Assembly: GCF_030503435.1 (NCBI RefSeq)
Contig: NZ_JAUKPO010000034.1
Span: 1 to 64,000, forward strand
Source: Rhodocytophaga aerolata
GTDB taxonomy: Bacteria; Bacteroidota; Bacteroidia; Cytophagales; 172606-1
Direction of reading: 5' to 3'
Length of the DNA stretch: 64,000 bases
A model generated the notes under the pieces. It saw only the letters and a program-made list of their open reading frames with translations, had not been told where the DNA came from and ran no database searches. The translations under genes and the position numbers were made by a program. Positions 53,608-62,522 of the stretch are shown piece after piece; within the stretch, counting starts at the first letter, position 1; every line of letters starts with the position of its first letter.

Positions 53608-54426
53608 TTATCTGCTGATCTGGAATTTTGCCTGCATAAAGACAAATAGGCTGTAGCAGATTAAGCCTACGGCTACTCCCCCAAGAAGGTAAGATCCGTA
53701 GAAAGAACTCTCCAGGAATTGAAATGCGTTCTGGATACCACCCCTCCTGACATTAAGGGCTGCTCTAAGCGTTAAATAACCAACTATAATCCATACAATG
53801 CCACGGGCAGCATATCCTGCTTTACCGGCTTTTATCATTATTCTTTCGGCATTATCTTTTAAGAATACCTCTTTTATTTTCTGCTGGTAACTCCCAGTTA
53901 GCCCTTGATAAACATAATAAGCTCCACCCAAGGCAATGGTTATTGCTGCCAAAATCACTAGCCAGTAACCCCAAGGATTTTGCAGCATTGCTGTAGTTAT
54001 AGTCTTCCTGAGGCTGCTGCTGCCATTATCGCGATCAGTTTCGAAGACCAGTTGGGCAGCAAAAAGTGTCAACATTCCATAGGAGGCCCCGTTGGTGGCA
54101 TAACGCAGCCGATTAATGATGCCTTTGATATTTGTTCCTTTCAACTCTGTATCTTTGATTGCCTGGATCAATTTCCAGATACAATAGCACGCCAAGCCAA
54201 TCACCTCAAGCCCAAGCAGGACTCTGCCTATAATCATTTCCTCTAGGAAGAGAAATACTTTCTTCCTGCCAATATTATTGATAGAACTGCCGAGTTCAAA
54301 AGCCGCCATGAACATCAGTATCCCGAACAGACAGTACAGAATGCCTTTCGCTGTTAATCCGATTTGAGCAAGGTACTTTACCCATTTACCTGGGATAGAA
54401 GGAAAGTATGATGATATATCGGCCAT
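53608..54426 (-). CDS. DUF1206 family membrane protein
   Basis: A 272-residue protein with six membrane helices arranged as three two-helix repeats. Each repeat opens with a G-x-x-A-x-G-type segment: AQIGLTAKGILYCLFGILMF, YATNGASYGMLTLFAAQLVF and GKAGYAARGIVWIIVGYLTL. This is the signature of DUF1206, a family of unknown function that often travels with stress genes in Bacteroidota and Actinobacteria. The gene stands alone between the tRNA fragment and locus B. Confidence 0.9.
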   Translation of the reverse strand: MADISSYFPSIPGKWVKYLAQIGLTAKGILYCLFGILMFMAAFELGSSINNIGRKKVFLFLEEMIIGRVLLGLEVIGLACYCIWKLIQAIKDTELKGTNIKGIINRLRYATNGASYGMLTLFAAQLVFETDRDNGSSSLRKTITTAMLQNPWGYWLVILAAITIALGGAYYVYQGLTGSYQQKIKEVFLKDNAERIMIKAGKAGYAARGIVWIIVGYLTLRAALNVRRGGIQNAFQFLESSFYGSYLLGGVAVGLICYSLFVFMQAKFQISR

Positions 54427-54947
54427 TCTGATTTCTGCAAAAGGCTTTTCCCGTTGAGCTGGTGAAAACCAATCCTGCCTGTTGCTTTTTGTGTATTGCT
54501 TATACGTTTGCAGGTCTGCCCTTGTTCGCCTGTGTTAGTGTGTCAATTTTATCTGCGCTCACTGCAAAAGGTATTTTAACATGCACCATTCATATAGGTA
54601 ACAAGAGGAACAATTAGCTAAAAATGGCAGGTAACAAAGCAATTCTGGAGACAACATCCGGATAAAAGATCCTAAGCTGTCTGTTCATTGCTTTTGTGTT
54701 GAATTACTGCTTAAAATGTCCTGATAGAGAATTAACAGCACTTATAATTATCTTATAATTATAAAGAATTATCCTACAGCTTGATTACTATAGCTAAACT
54801 ATGGCATGCTCGAAGCACTGTTTATGATAAACAGATTTAGAAATCTAATAAATGTAAATACTTTTCATATTTAAAGAAATCAATTAGAAAGAACCCTTAT
54901 AGAAAGAACCCTTAGCTATACCCAATTATCGAAGGAATGAAGCCGAG
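54427..54947. repeat. Intergenic region with two short perfect tandem duplications
   Basis: No gene is seen. CTTATAATTAT (11 bp) occurs twice in tandem at 54741-54762. TAGAAAGAACCCTTA (15 bp) occurs twice in tandem at 54885-54914, just beyond the 3' end of the locus-B lipoprotein gene. Confidence 0.7.
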
Positions 54948-55415
54948 TTATATGCCACCCCATTCTATATTCTTATCCAGCTCTTCCATACTAAACTTCA
55001 GCGAATCAGCCGCCTGGTCTACTTCTTGTTTTGCCTCTGCCCAGTTTTGCTCATCAGCTAAGCTAAGTTCATTTAACTCACTTTGTAATGCAACTTTTTG
55101 CAGCTCTAAATGCTTGATATCTTCTCTGGCTTTGGCTTGGTTTACAGGACTTAGATTACTCATCTTCTCTTCTAACCGCTCCATTCTATTTTCAACTTGA
55201 TGAATCAACTCTTGATGGCTTTGTGTATAGCTTTCCTGCTCTTTTGCCCACTGTTCATACCCTTCTAGTTCGTCCTCGGTTAAATAGGTATTGGCATGTT
55301 CTTGTTGTAACTCACTTTCACCACGGGGATTACAGGAAGAAAAGCTTAATATACATATAGCCAATATCACAGGAAAAAGATATAGCAATTTAATTGTTGT
55401 TCTACGTATTGTCAT
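54948..55415 (-). CDS. Coiled-coil lipoprotein, copy B
   Basis: A 155-residue lipoprotein with Cys near residue 28 (SFSSC), paralogous to the gene at 1855-2322 and of the same length. Shared motifs include QEHANTYLT, DELEGY, AREDI and EQNWAE. The helical part (60-150) is heptad-rich. Identity is visibly lower than for the DUF4136 pair, so the duplication is old or the gene evolves fast. It follows the intact 91-aa lipoprotein and 290-aa coiled-coil genes, so here the three-gene set is complete. Function is unknown. Confidence 0.8.
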   Translation of the reverse strand: MTIRRTTIKLLYLFPVILAICILSFSSCNPRGESELQQEHANTYLTEDELEGYEQWAKEQESYTQSHQELIHQVENRMERLEEKMSNLSPVNQAKAREDIKHLELQKVALQSELNELSLADEQNWAEAKQEVDQAADSLKFSMEELDKNIEWGGI

Positions 55416-55469
55416 AACATGTTAAAAATTTTAGTGTCCAAAATATGATTAGGATAAAGCTTCATAGAC

Positions 55470-55745
55470 CTATTTCTCCTCAAAGGCGTCTTCTGGCTTT
55501 ACCCCTTTATTAATGTATTTCAATGTATCCAGGTCGGGAGATCCTGTGGTATCTACTTCGCCAGCAATACCATAGCTTATATCAGATGTCGTGTCTATAT
55601 ATAAATTATCTTGTCCAGCAGTAGTATCCATCGCTACTTCACCCTCTTGCTGTTTAGGATGGTCAGTACAGGCTGATAGACTTATGATGATTACCCAAAA
55701 CAGGATGTTTATTACTTGTTTAGAATTATGTATTGCCATTTTCAT
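55470..55745 (-). CDS. 91-aa lipoprotein, copy B (intact)
   Basis: A 91-residue lipoprotein. The signal ends in LSAC (Cys26), and the mature part is short and acidic (QQEGEVAMDTTAG, YIDTT, SPDLDTLKYIN, EDAFEEK), probably unstructured or a single strand pair. It is the intact counterpart of the nonsense pseudogene at 2389-2661. It lies 54 bp before the 155-aa gene and 54 bp after the coiled-coil gene, so the three form an operon. No family is recognised. Confidence 0.78.
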   Translation of the reverse strand: MKMAIHNSKQVINILFWVIIISLSACTDHPKQQEGEVAMDTTAGQDNLYIDTTSDISYGIAGEVDTTGSPDLDTLKYINKGVKPEDAFEEK

Positions 55746-55799
55746 AATATTTTTTTATAATGTTATACTACTTGTAAATTTCTTAGCCCTTTGATCAAC

Positions 55800-56672
55800 T
55801 CAAAAAAACCAGAAGCTATCGCGGAATTGTACTTCAACTGAGCCAAGATATTTGTCTTTTGTATAAGCAGAGGCTATATACATTCCTGGTCTAATTGCCT
55901 TTGTATCATCAAATGTGAATTCGACGGACTCTTTACGCTCGTAAAAATTCACACTTTTTACAGCATGTACCGGGATTACCCTTTTGTCTTCAGCGTTTGA
56001 TAGGGTAAATGTGCGTAGCACCGGGTTCACGGCAGTGCCTTGTGAATTAGTCAAGCTCAGATATACTTCTTTTCTACCTCTTAAACCAAATTCTGCAGGC
56101 ACAGTAAAAGATACAGTAAGCACCGCTACTTTTTTCGCTTTTGCGGTTTCCTTATAATTACTTTTAAGGGCTACTATGCGAAAACCGTCTGCTGTAAGGG
56201 CGTTTGCTACCCTCTGCAAACTGTCATTTAATACATCTGCCTGCTGGTTCAATTGATTATTTTTTCTCGTTAAGGTGCTGTTATTCTCCATCAGTTGATC
56301 AGCCTTATTGTTTAGATCTGATAATTTTGCTTGGCCTTCATTACGGAGTGAATCCAGGCTACCTCTGTTATTTGCTCCTTTTGTACGCAATTCCCAAATA
56401 TCTGTATTTACCGCACTGATTGAATTAGTCAGCTCATTTACTTGATTAGTATATGATCTATTCTCTCGTTGGGTGTTGTTGAGTTGTTTCTTTAGTTGCT
56501 TAATATCCCTACTCTGACCAAGTAACAAGACATCCGATTTTTGCGCTATACGATCTTTTTCTGAGGCCAGATCCTGGCTTTTGGTCCAATAATATATATT
56601 CCCTGCTATTGAAAATAGAAGCAAAGCACCCATGGCTCCAGATAGTATTTTAATTTTCTTTCCCCTTTCCAT
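55800..56672 (-). CDS. Membrane-anchored coiled-coil protein, copy B
   Basis: A 290-residue protein with a membrane helix at 10-30, a coiled coil from about 31 to 155 (long runs of heptads with Asn/Gln at the core) and a C-terminal beta domain that is the most conserved part: ADGFRxxALKSN, KETAKAKKVAVLTVSF, GRKEVYLSLT, IPVHAVKS and the tail VQFRDSFWFF, all shared with copy A at 2717-3586. The coiled coil itself has diverged more. It is the first gene of the locus-B operon. Its partner kinase and regulator in locus A have no counterpart here. Confidence 0.82.
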   Translation of the reverse strand: MERGKKIKILSGAMGALLLFSIAGNIYYWTKSQDLASEKDRIAQKSDVLLLGQSRDIKQLKKQLNNTQRENRSYTNQVNELTNSISAVNTDIWELRTKGANNRGSLDSLRNEGQAKLSDLNNKADQLMENNSTLTRKNNQLNQQADVLNDSLQRVANALTADGFRIVALKSNYKETAKAKKVAVLTVSFTVPAEFGLRGRKEVYLSLTNSQGTAVNPVLRTFTLSNAEDKRVIPVHAVKSVNFYERKESVEFTFDDTKAIRPGMYIASAYTKDKYLGSVEVQFRDSFWFF

Positions 56673-57383
56673 ACTTACTATTGTTTAGGTAGCTGCCTGA
56701 TGTGTAATTTTTATTGCTTTCACTACAGATAAGCGTTGTTCCAGGTCTACTTTGATAAATTTTACAACTCTGATTTTAAACTAGTGAAAGAGAGTTCTTA
56801 ATTTCTGCTTTTAGAAGTAACCCGTATAAAGCCTCATTTTTACTACTAAAGCCTCATTTTTACTACTATTTGCTACTACGAATCAATTCTGAAGAAAATC
56901 TGTATTTCTAAACCTAACTAAAGGAACAGACTTAAGAATTGTTTTTAATATTGAAATAAAGGAATGGCACCTTCATTTGATTCTACTCTTAGAATATGAG
57001 CTGTTAGGTTGGTAAAACTTTCCTGGATGGAAGAGATTATTCATTTTGTATTTTACAGGGATAGAATACTACAATTTTTTGTTTTTTATCTACTCATTTA
57101 ACCTCTTATCCCCTGATTGCTCCTTTTATTAAATAAATAAAATTTTCAAGCCTTTCGTCTAATTATTGATTGGAATACATACTATGAATGGGTTTGGTAC
57201 TCGGATAAAAAGAGCTGATACTTACTTTTTATACTTGCCAAACCTAACCTAGTAGGTAGAATAAATTTTTAATCATATAAGAATATAGCCCTCTACCTTA
57301 CTAAAGTATACTTACTTGAGCATCTGATAGAGTGACTCAGTTAAAGTATTAGTTGTTTTTAACCCTTTTAACATGATAAAGCT
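56673..57383. repeat. Intergenic region with a 20-bp tandem duplication
   Basis: No gene is seen in about 710 bp, where locus A has its two-component pair. AAAGCCTCATTTTTACTACT occurs twice in tandem at 56828-56867. The region must contain the promoter for the leftward coiled-coil operon. Confidence 0.6.
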
Positions 57384-57653
57384 ATGGACACTCCATTTGT
57401 TGTAAATAAACTGTTATCGAAAGCCTTGGCTTTAATAGCTAAAAATTCTGAAGAAACAATAAATTTCAATAACACCTGTATCCAATCATTGAAAGAGGCC
57501 ATTATGAGCTCTAACAGGAAAAACTTACTGGCTATAAAGGCCAGTTTAAAAGGGTTTACCATGCTGGAGAATGAACGTGAGTTCAAAAACATACTGATAG
57601 AACTTTACCTACAATTGATAGAACAGCAATTGAGAAAAAATTCTATACCCTAA
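57384..57653 (+). CDS. Hypothetical helical protein (89 aa)
   Basis: An 89-residue soluble protein, predicted all-helical (VNKLLSKALALIAKNSEE, FKNILIELYLQLIEQQL), without export signal. It has an ordinary start at ATG 57384 and no family that I recognise. It lies in the part of locus B that in locus A is occupied by the kinase and regulator, and is not related to them. Confidence 0.5.
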   Translation: MDTPFVVNKLLSKALALIAKNSEETINFNNTCIQSLKEAIMSSNRKNLLAIKASLKGFTMLENEREFKNILIELYLQLIEQQLRKNSIP

Positions 57654-58530
57654 TCTGATGCTAATCCTAGTACCTTGTCTCATTATCCGATAGTTGGAGC
57701 AATGATTGATTTACTTCACTGCTGCTATACTACATAGCCATTGAGGAAACTACTATTTTTCCATCTACTGCTATCTTGAAAGTAGTGGCGTTTATTTTTA
57801 AAGGATGCGTTTTCTATGAACTCTTTAGCAGTAAGAGCCGTGTTTGTGGGAATTTACTCCATAGGTATGTGTCCAGCATTTGGAAACATAATGAGATGAG
57901 TGTGCTGTTAGGGAAATCTTTATCAAAACAATGCGCATATTTCACAGGTGGTGGTCTTGCTTACCTCACAAAATTAAAGTGGATGTATGAATAGCAGGCA
58001 GCCGCTTCCATGGGCTTGGCTGAGCAATACTTTCCATTCGTTCAGATAAAGCTTGCCTGTTACCCTCCCAGCAAGGCATATGTGAATATAATTCTACCAG
58101 CTTGTTGTCAACCTTTTGTGGATGAGCATACTAATTTTCCAGGCATTGACTGAATACGCCATCCGGGGTCTCACTTACAATCAAATTGCTACTACGGCAA
58201 ACGCAATAAAATATAAGGCAAAGGAATCTAATCAGCCCCTGTGGGATATCCTGCCGCTTCAATAAGGATTAATTTCTTCACCTTTAGGATAGTTTAAAGT
58301 ATACCGCCATACTATTTCACCCGGGTAAGGTATTAACTATGGGATAAAGATTAATACCAAAGAATTATGTTAAAAACTCAGAATCTGCTACTTAACTACA
58401 GAATATCTACAGAATCAGTACGTAAGAGCTAGCATTCGAAGTTTGGTAAAAAAATATTGACAGCATATATAAGTTTCAAGCAAGAGTGCTTACCCTTTAC
58501 CAAACTCAGTGTAACAATATTAGTTAGTAT
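57654..58530. other. Gene-poor region with possible small frame
   Basis: About 880 bp upstream of the locus-B DUF4136 gene. One 47-codon frame (58122-58265, starting MSILIFQALTEYAIRG) has a coding look but no ribosome-binding site or known relatives. Near 58385-58430 the sequence TACAGAATC-AGTACG resembles the upstream region of the locus-A copy (6119-6140), suggesting a shared control region. Confidence 0.35.
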
Positions 58531-58552
58531 GTTGAATTAATTAAACAGGAGG
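58531..58552 (+). promoter_or_regulatory. Conserved quasi-palindromic leader and ribosome-binding site, copy B
   Basis: Identical to 6330-6351: GTTGAATTAATTAAAC followed directly by AGGAGG, with the ATG 5 nt later. Identity of a non-coding block in otherwise diverged flanks points to selection or to gene conversion that included the leader. Confidence 0.5.
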
Positions 58553-58557
58553 AAATT

Positions 58558-59118
58558 ATGAAAAAAATAAATTTTATAGGATTGATGATGTTATTAGTGT
58601 TTTCGGCTTGCTCAACCAAATCTTACAAAGTAGATGGAGCAGGCAATACAGATGCTAATATGGAAGAGTACAACACCTATGCCTTTGCCTCGCAAGTGGA
58701 CAGTAAAATCGATGAAGGATTTTTCTTTTTGAATGATCTTATTTTAAAGGCAAACATAAGAGAGGCAGTGAAACATGAAATGGACTCACGAGGCTACAGA
58801 CATGACCCAAACTCAGCTGATTTAGTGGTGAATTTCAGGGTTTTTGATAAAGCCACCACGGTACAAGGCTTACAAGGCTTGGGAGATGGCTATTGGAGTT
58901 CAGGGGAAGCGGACAGGTTCAATACTAGAGAAACAGTAAACTTGAAAGAAGGGAGTGTGATGATTCACCTGGTAGATAGAAAGACCGGAGAACTGGTATG
59001 GCAAGGATATGCTTCGGGTTTGATGGATGGCAATGTATTCAATAAAGATAAAAACAAAATAACTGAAGCAGTTTCCATGATCTTTGATAGCTATACGCAT
59101 CGGGCTGATAAATTATAA
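58558..59118 (+). CDS. DUF4136 domain lipoprotein, copy B
   Basis: A 186-residue lipoprotein (lipobox FSAC, Cys18) with the same DUF4136 domain as the gene at 6357-6917. The 17 differences are mostly conservative and fall in the N-terminal third and at 117-119, while the GYWSSGEADRF and DRKTGELVWQGYASG blocks are identical. It is far more conserved than the rest of the duplicated module, so it is under strong constraint or was homogenised by gene conversion. A terminator follows at 59157-59189. Confidence 0.85.
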   Translation: MKKINFIGLMMLLVFSACSTKSYKVDGAGNTDANMEEYNTYAFASQVDSKIDEGFFFLNDLILKANIREAVKHEMDSRGYRHDPNSADLVVNFRVFDKATTVQGLQGLGDGYWSSGEADRFNTRETVNLKEGSVMIHLVDRKTGELVWQGYASGLMDGNVFNKDKNKITEAVSMIFDSYTHRADKL

Positions 59119-59156
59119 GTAATATGTTTCATAACAATTGGTGTACTTTCTCTACC

Positions 59157-59189
59157 AAAAAGGTTTAAGCCATGGCTTAAACCTTTTTT
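59157..59189 (+). terminator. Terminator after DUF4136 gene, copy B
   Basis: AAAAAGGTTTAAGCC and GGCTTAAACCTTTTT form a longer stem than in copy A, followed by a T. It keeps the same core and position. Confidence 0.78.
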
Positions 59190-59252
59190 AAACTCATCCT
59201 CATGAAAAACTCTACCTCTTCAAGTTTTTTGGCTGTTCTTCTTTTGGTAGGT

Positions 59253-59611
59253 TATAGATTATAATGATGATATCATAAACGCTTCCAGACTGATAGAAGA
59301 AACAGCTTTGAAAGTAGAAGGTGTACTATTAGAAGATCCTCCATTTGTAGTAGTAGAGGAACTGGCCACTAATACCGTAAACTTGAAAGTTTTTTTCTGG
59401 ACAGAGACTGACGATTACAAAAAAAGGAGTTTTGCAGTTGAAAGGAAGAATTATGCAGCGAATAAAACAAGCATTAGTAGCCAATGGCTTTGGAATGCCT
59501 GCTAACATACAGGAGTTGAAGCTCTATAGCCATGAAAAACACTTATCTATCGAACTGTTCAATCACAGCGACAACCAGAATGTAAAAGCAAACACTCAAT
59601 ATAAGGGATAA
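59253..59611 (+). pseudogene. MscS family channel, decayed copy B
   Basis: The sequence matches the last third of the MscS protein at 7147-8070: IDYNDDI, ASRLIEETA, VEGVL, VVVEELATNTVNLKVFFW and so on. It is in frame up to TETDDYKK. There a run of seven A bases (59419-59425) shifts the frame by one; after removing one A it continues (GVLQLKGRIM, ANIQELKLYSHEKHLSIE) to a stop at 59611. All three membrane helices and the pore are missing, replaced by about 60 bp of unrelated DNA, so no channel can be made. The deletion precedes or accompanies the frameshift. Confidence 0.85.
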
Positions 59612-59736
59612 TAGGGAAATGGGAAATTAAGGTAAAACTTAGCAAGCCGTGTCTATTGTGTTTAAGTAAGTATGCGCATAAATACTAACCAGAGATAAGT
59701 TATAGAACACTTTTTCATCCTAAATAAATTGCTGTC

Positions 59737-60096
59737 ATGCATAGCCATATGATTCAAGTGAGACTAGAATCCTTTCGTTCAGAGTTAAAACAAAAAACCG
59801 CTGATACGCTCTTTACGGTAAATGAGACACGGTTTATTTGTGAAAGAGCCATTCTGCTGATAAACGATTATTACCGGCCTGGCGTTTGCCAACTTTTGAA
59901 AGAGCAAACCATAGCCAAGCTGGAAGCTGCAATAGATCAAGCTGCTTTGTATTATTGGAGCTATGATGTAAAAACAGGCAAGAGTAACACTTCTTTCAAC
60001 TGTGTAGTTTGGCCCGCTTTTGAGGCTATAGATTTTTTTCTGCTACAGATACCTATAAGCACATCCAGTTTGCCTAAGAAACCTGCCTGCGAATAA
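59737..60096 (+). CDS. Hypothetical protein (119 aa)
   Basis: A 119-residue soluble protein, probably helical in its first 75 residues (RLESFRSELKQKTADTLF, LLKEQTIAKLEAAIDQAALYY) with an aromatic middle (YYWSYDVKTG). No signal or known family. It is in the plus-strand gene run of locus B between the dead MscS and the DUF4142 gene. Confidence 0.5.
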   Translation: MHSHMIQVRLESFRSELKQKTADTLFTVNETRFICERAILLINDYYRPGVCQLLKEQTIAKLEAAIDQAALYYWSYDVKTGKSNTSFNCVVWPAFEAIDFFLLQIPISTSSLPKKPACE

Positions 60097-60323
60097 TCTA
60101 ATTTTATTTCTCTTTACTGTTTCTACCCCACTAAGCGATCTTTTAGGAGATTAACTCAAGTCCTGCCTCAAAGTACATATGCTATTTCCATACAACATTC
60201 CCATAAGCCAAGGAGCCTAACTTCAGAAAAAACACAGAATTACTTCGTTCAATAATTTATAGCCTCTACTAATGCAGTAGTCAATAATTAAAATTTTATT
60301 CTATAATTCTTAACACAACCAAT

Positions 60324-61184
60324 ATGAAAACATATTCCTCACATAAATTATTTGCACCCTTTCTGTTACTAAGTATAATAGCCATTTTGAAAACAGTTCC
60401 TTTATTTGCAGAGGAGTACGTTGAATACAGCCAGCTAACAGAAAATAGTACGCCTCAAAGGACTATATCACAAGTATATATTCACAAGGATACAATAAAC
60501 CAGGTATTTGTAGAAACTGTATCTCAAAGTAATCTTTTCCAGATCGAACTAGGGAAACTAGCTCTCCAAAAAGCTTTGTCAGAAGAAATAAAAGAGTATG
60601 CCCAGGTCATGATTGAACATCACACGATGATGCAAACAGACTTAGCATCCATAATCATTCATCATCCTTCGGCAGTTGCCAACGTGGACCCAATAAATGA
60701 TGCTGATAAACTCAGTACGCTAGGAGGAACAGGAGGCACTACCGGTAATGCTACAGCCGAAGGAATGACAAATGGAAAGTATAACAGCAATCTGCCTGCA
60801 GAAGAAGCGTCTGTTTCATCTAAAAATCGTCCGGAGCCAAGCGTAAGGGAAAACATGCCTGTAAATTCCACTAAGGAAGAAGCTACTCCTTCCGCCCCAC
60901 TCACAAGTAGCCAGATGTCTTATCACTTGCCAACCGAGCTATCAGCAGCACAAGGGGCTTTGAGAATTGAACTAGCAAAGTTATCAGGTGCCCAGTTCGA
61001 AAAACAATATATCCAGTTAATGAGCAAAGAGCATGTAAAAGCCATAGAGTTGTATGAGAAACTAGCTATAGATACGGATAAAAAAGATGATCAATTGGTT
61101 AAGTTTGCTTCCAAAAACCTTCCCCTGATAAAAAAGCATTATGAGATGGCTAAAGAGTTAAGCAGTGGGTTGAAGAGAAGATAA
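60324..61184 (+). CDS. DUF4142 domain exported protein
   Basis: A 286-residue protein with a signal peptide (1-30, ending LFAE). A DUF4142 (ferritin-like helical) domain is split in two: the first helices at about 60-115 (SNLFQIELGKLALQKALSEE, EYAQVMIEHHTMMQTDL) and the last at about 210-286 (QYIQLMSKEHVKAIELYEKL, VKFASKNLPLIKKHYEMAKE). A low-complexity Ser/Thr/Pro-rich insert of about 90 residues lies between them. The HHxMM motif is typical. The family's function is unknown; members are exported and often stress-induced. Confidence 0.88.
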   Translation: MKTYSSHKLFAPFLLLSIIAILKTVPLFAEEYVEYSQLTENSTPQRTISQVYIHKDTINQVFVETVSQSNLFQIELGKLALQKALSEEIKEYAQVMIEHHTMMQTDLASIIIHHPSAVANVDPINDADKLSTLGGTGGTTGNATAEGMTNGKYNSNLPAEEASVSSKNRPEPSVRENMPVNSTKEEATPSAPLTSSQMSYHLPTELSAAQGALRIELAKLSGAQFEKQYIQLMSKEHVKAIELYEKLAIDTDKKDDQLVKFASKNLPLIKKHYEMAKELSSGLKRR

Positions 61185-61360
61185 CGGATAGAAAGACGGA
61201 CTACTTATAAAGCCTCATGATTAGGTCCTTCTAAAGCATGTTTTATGGAAATCCTTTTAGTTTCCTTGAGCAACATATATAGAAATTTATGCTCATTCGG
61301 GAAGGAAAACATCCTAATACTAGCCTCACTTTTAAATCTCCATTGTAAGAAAATCTATTC

Positions 61361-61810
61361 ATGAAAGTGTTAAGATATATTTGTTTGATGTTGATTTTTA
61401 TCTTAACAGGGGCCGCCTGTGCAAGCCTGAATACAAACAAGGTTTTGCTTCCCGATGATCTTATTTACCGGAACCGGTTGCTGCTCATATTTACACCAAG
61501 ACAAGGTCTGCCAATTTATCAGCGGGAGGAGGAAAAGTTAGTAAACAATGTAGAAGGGCTTGCATCCAGAGATATTCAGGTATACAGACTTTTTCCAAGA
61601 AAGGGGTTAAATCCTGAGAACAGAAAATTAAACTCTGCACAAGTGTTTAGCCTGAGAAACAAATATGAGGTGGGGGAAGATCAATTTTTAAATATAGTGG
61701 TTGACAAGGATGGAGAAGCAAAATTACGCAAAGAAGGGTACTTATCTCCGCAAAGCCTGTTTCAATTTATTGATTCCTTATATGTCAACGATTCGATCTT
61801 TGTAAAATAA
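61361..61810 (+). CDS. DUF4174 domain protein, intact copy
   Basis: A 149-residue exported protein with a signal or lipobox (TGAAC, Cys20) and a thioredoxin-like DUF4174 domain: RNRLLLIFTPRQ, RDIQVYRLFPRKG, DQFLNIVVDKDGEAKLRK and LFQFIDSLYV. It has no CxxC pair, so it is not a redox thioredoxin. It is the working relative of the triply stopped pseudogene at 9500-9928. It follows the DUF4142 gene after 176 bp. Confidence 0.82.
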   Translation: MKVLRYICLMLIFILTGAACASLNTNKVLLPDDLIYRNRLLLIFTPRQGLPIYQREEEKLVNNVEGLASRDIQVYRLFPRKGLNPENRKLNSAQVFSLRNKYEVGEDQFLNIVVDKDGEAKLRKEGYLSPQSLFQFIDSLYVNDSIFVK

Positions 61811-62159
61811 AGAGGAATCTAAAGTAGTGAGATGCGATGGGTTGTCTTCTGACATGCTTAGCAACAAAAAGAGGTGAGCAAATCCTATTTTTTATGTTAT
61901 TTTTGTAATTTTCTCAATCAAATTATGCGATGCACCTATTTTTAGATACATCCTGCAATACTTCAATAAGCAGTGCTATACTTTTGAATACACAGGTATT
62001 ACCTCTACTCATATCTATTCTACAATAGCATACCCCTATCCATAAACAAACCTGTATGAGTAATTTGGCGAATAAAGAATTTTCCCATAATAGAGAAGCT
62101 CTTTAACGTCAACCATAATAACTAAATTATCTATCATAACTCATGGCTGTTATTATAGC
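61811..62159. other. Intergenic stretch between convergent genes
   Basis: A/T-rich DNA between the DUF4174 gene and the convergent STAS gene. No gene or convincing terminator is seen. Confidence 0.45.
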
Positions 62160-62522
62160 TTAGTATGATGATAAATTTAACTTATGACAAAATAAATGAG
62201 CTTCCTCTTCAGAGGCTACAATGGTAACATAATTATCAAGGCCTAACAATAAAAAAATATCTCTTACCGGAAGTTGCATTTCATAAAAGACAAATGCAAT
62301 ATGAAATGCTTTGATTTGGGAATGATGATCTATAATTACGCCTAATCCTGCTGAAGAAATATAGTTTAGGTCTTTACAATTTATATACAACTTCCTTAAG
62401 TAAAGGCCTTCTTGTAAGGTTTTTTTAATCGCCTCATCTAGTAGAGGTGCTGAGTTGCAATCCAATTCTCCCTTGAGCTGGAGAATACACAAATCATGTT
62501 CTGTACGAGAAGTTAAAACCAT
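62160..62522 (-). CDS. STAS-domain anti-sigma factor antagonist-like protein
   Basis: A 120-residue single STAS domain, as in SpoIIAA/RsbV anti-anti-sigma factors: the first strands (CILQLKGELDCNSAPLLDE), the KLYINCKDLNYISSAGLGVI core with the phosphorylatable Ser (probably Ser57) and a final helix (SEEEAHLFCHKL). No anti-sigma kinase (RsbW/SpoIIAB type) or phosphatase gene is near, so its partner is unknown. Stress-response or polysaccharide-control circuits are the usual context. Confidence 0.9.
   Translation of the reverse strand: MVLTSRTEHDLCILQLKGELDCNSAPLLDEAIKKTLQEGLYLRKLYINCKDLNYISSAGLGVIIDHHSQIKAFHIAFVFYEMQLPVRDIFLLLGLDNYVTIVASEEEAHLFCHKLNLSSY

Noticed and set aside
57776-57994. A 72-codon plus-strand frame in locus B
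   Set aside because: No family, no ribosome-binding site and no helix or signal pattern; probably chance.
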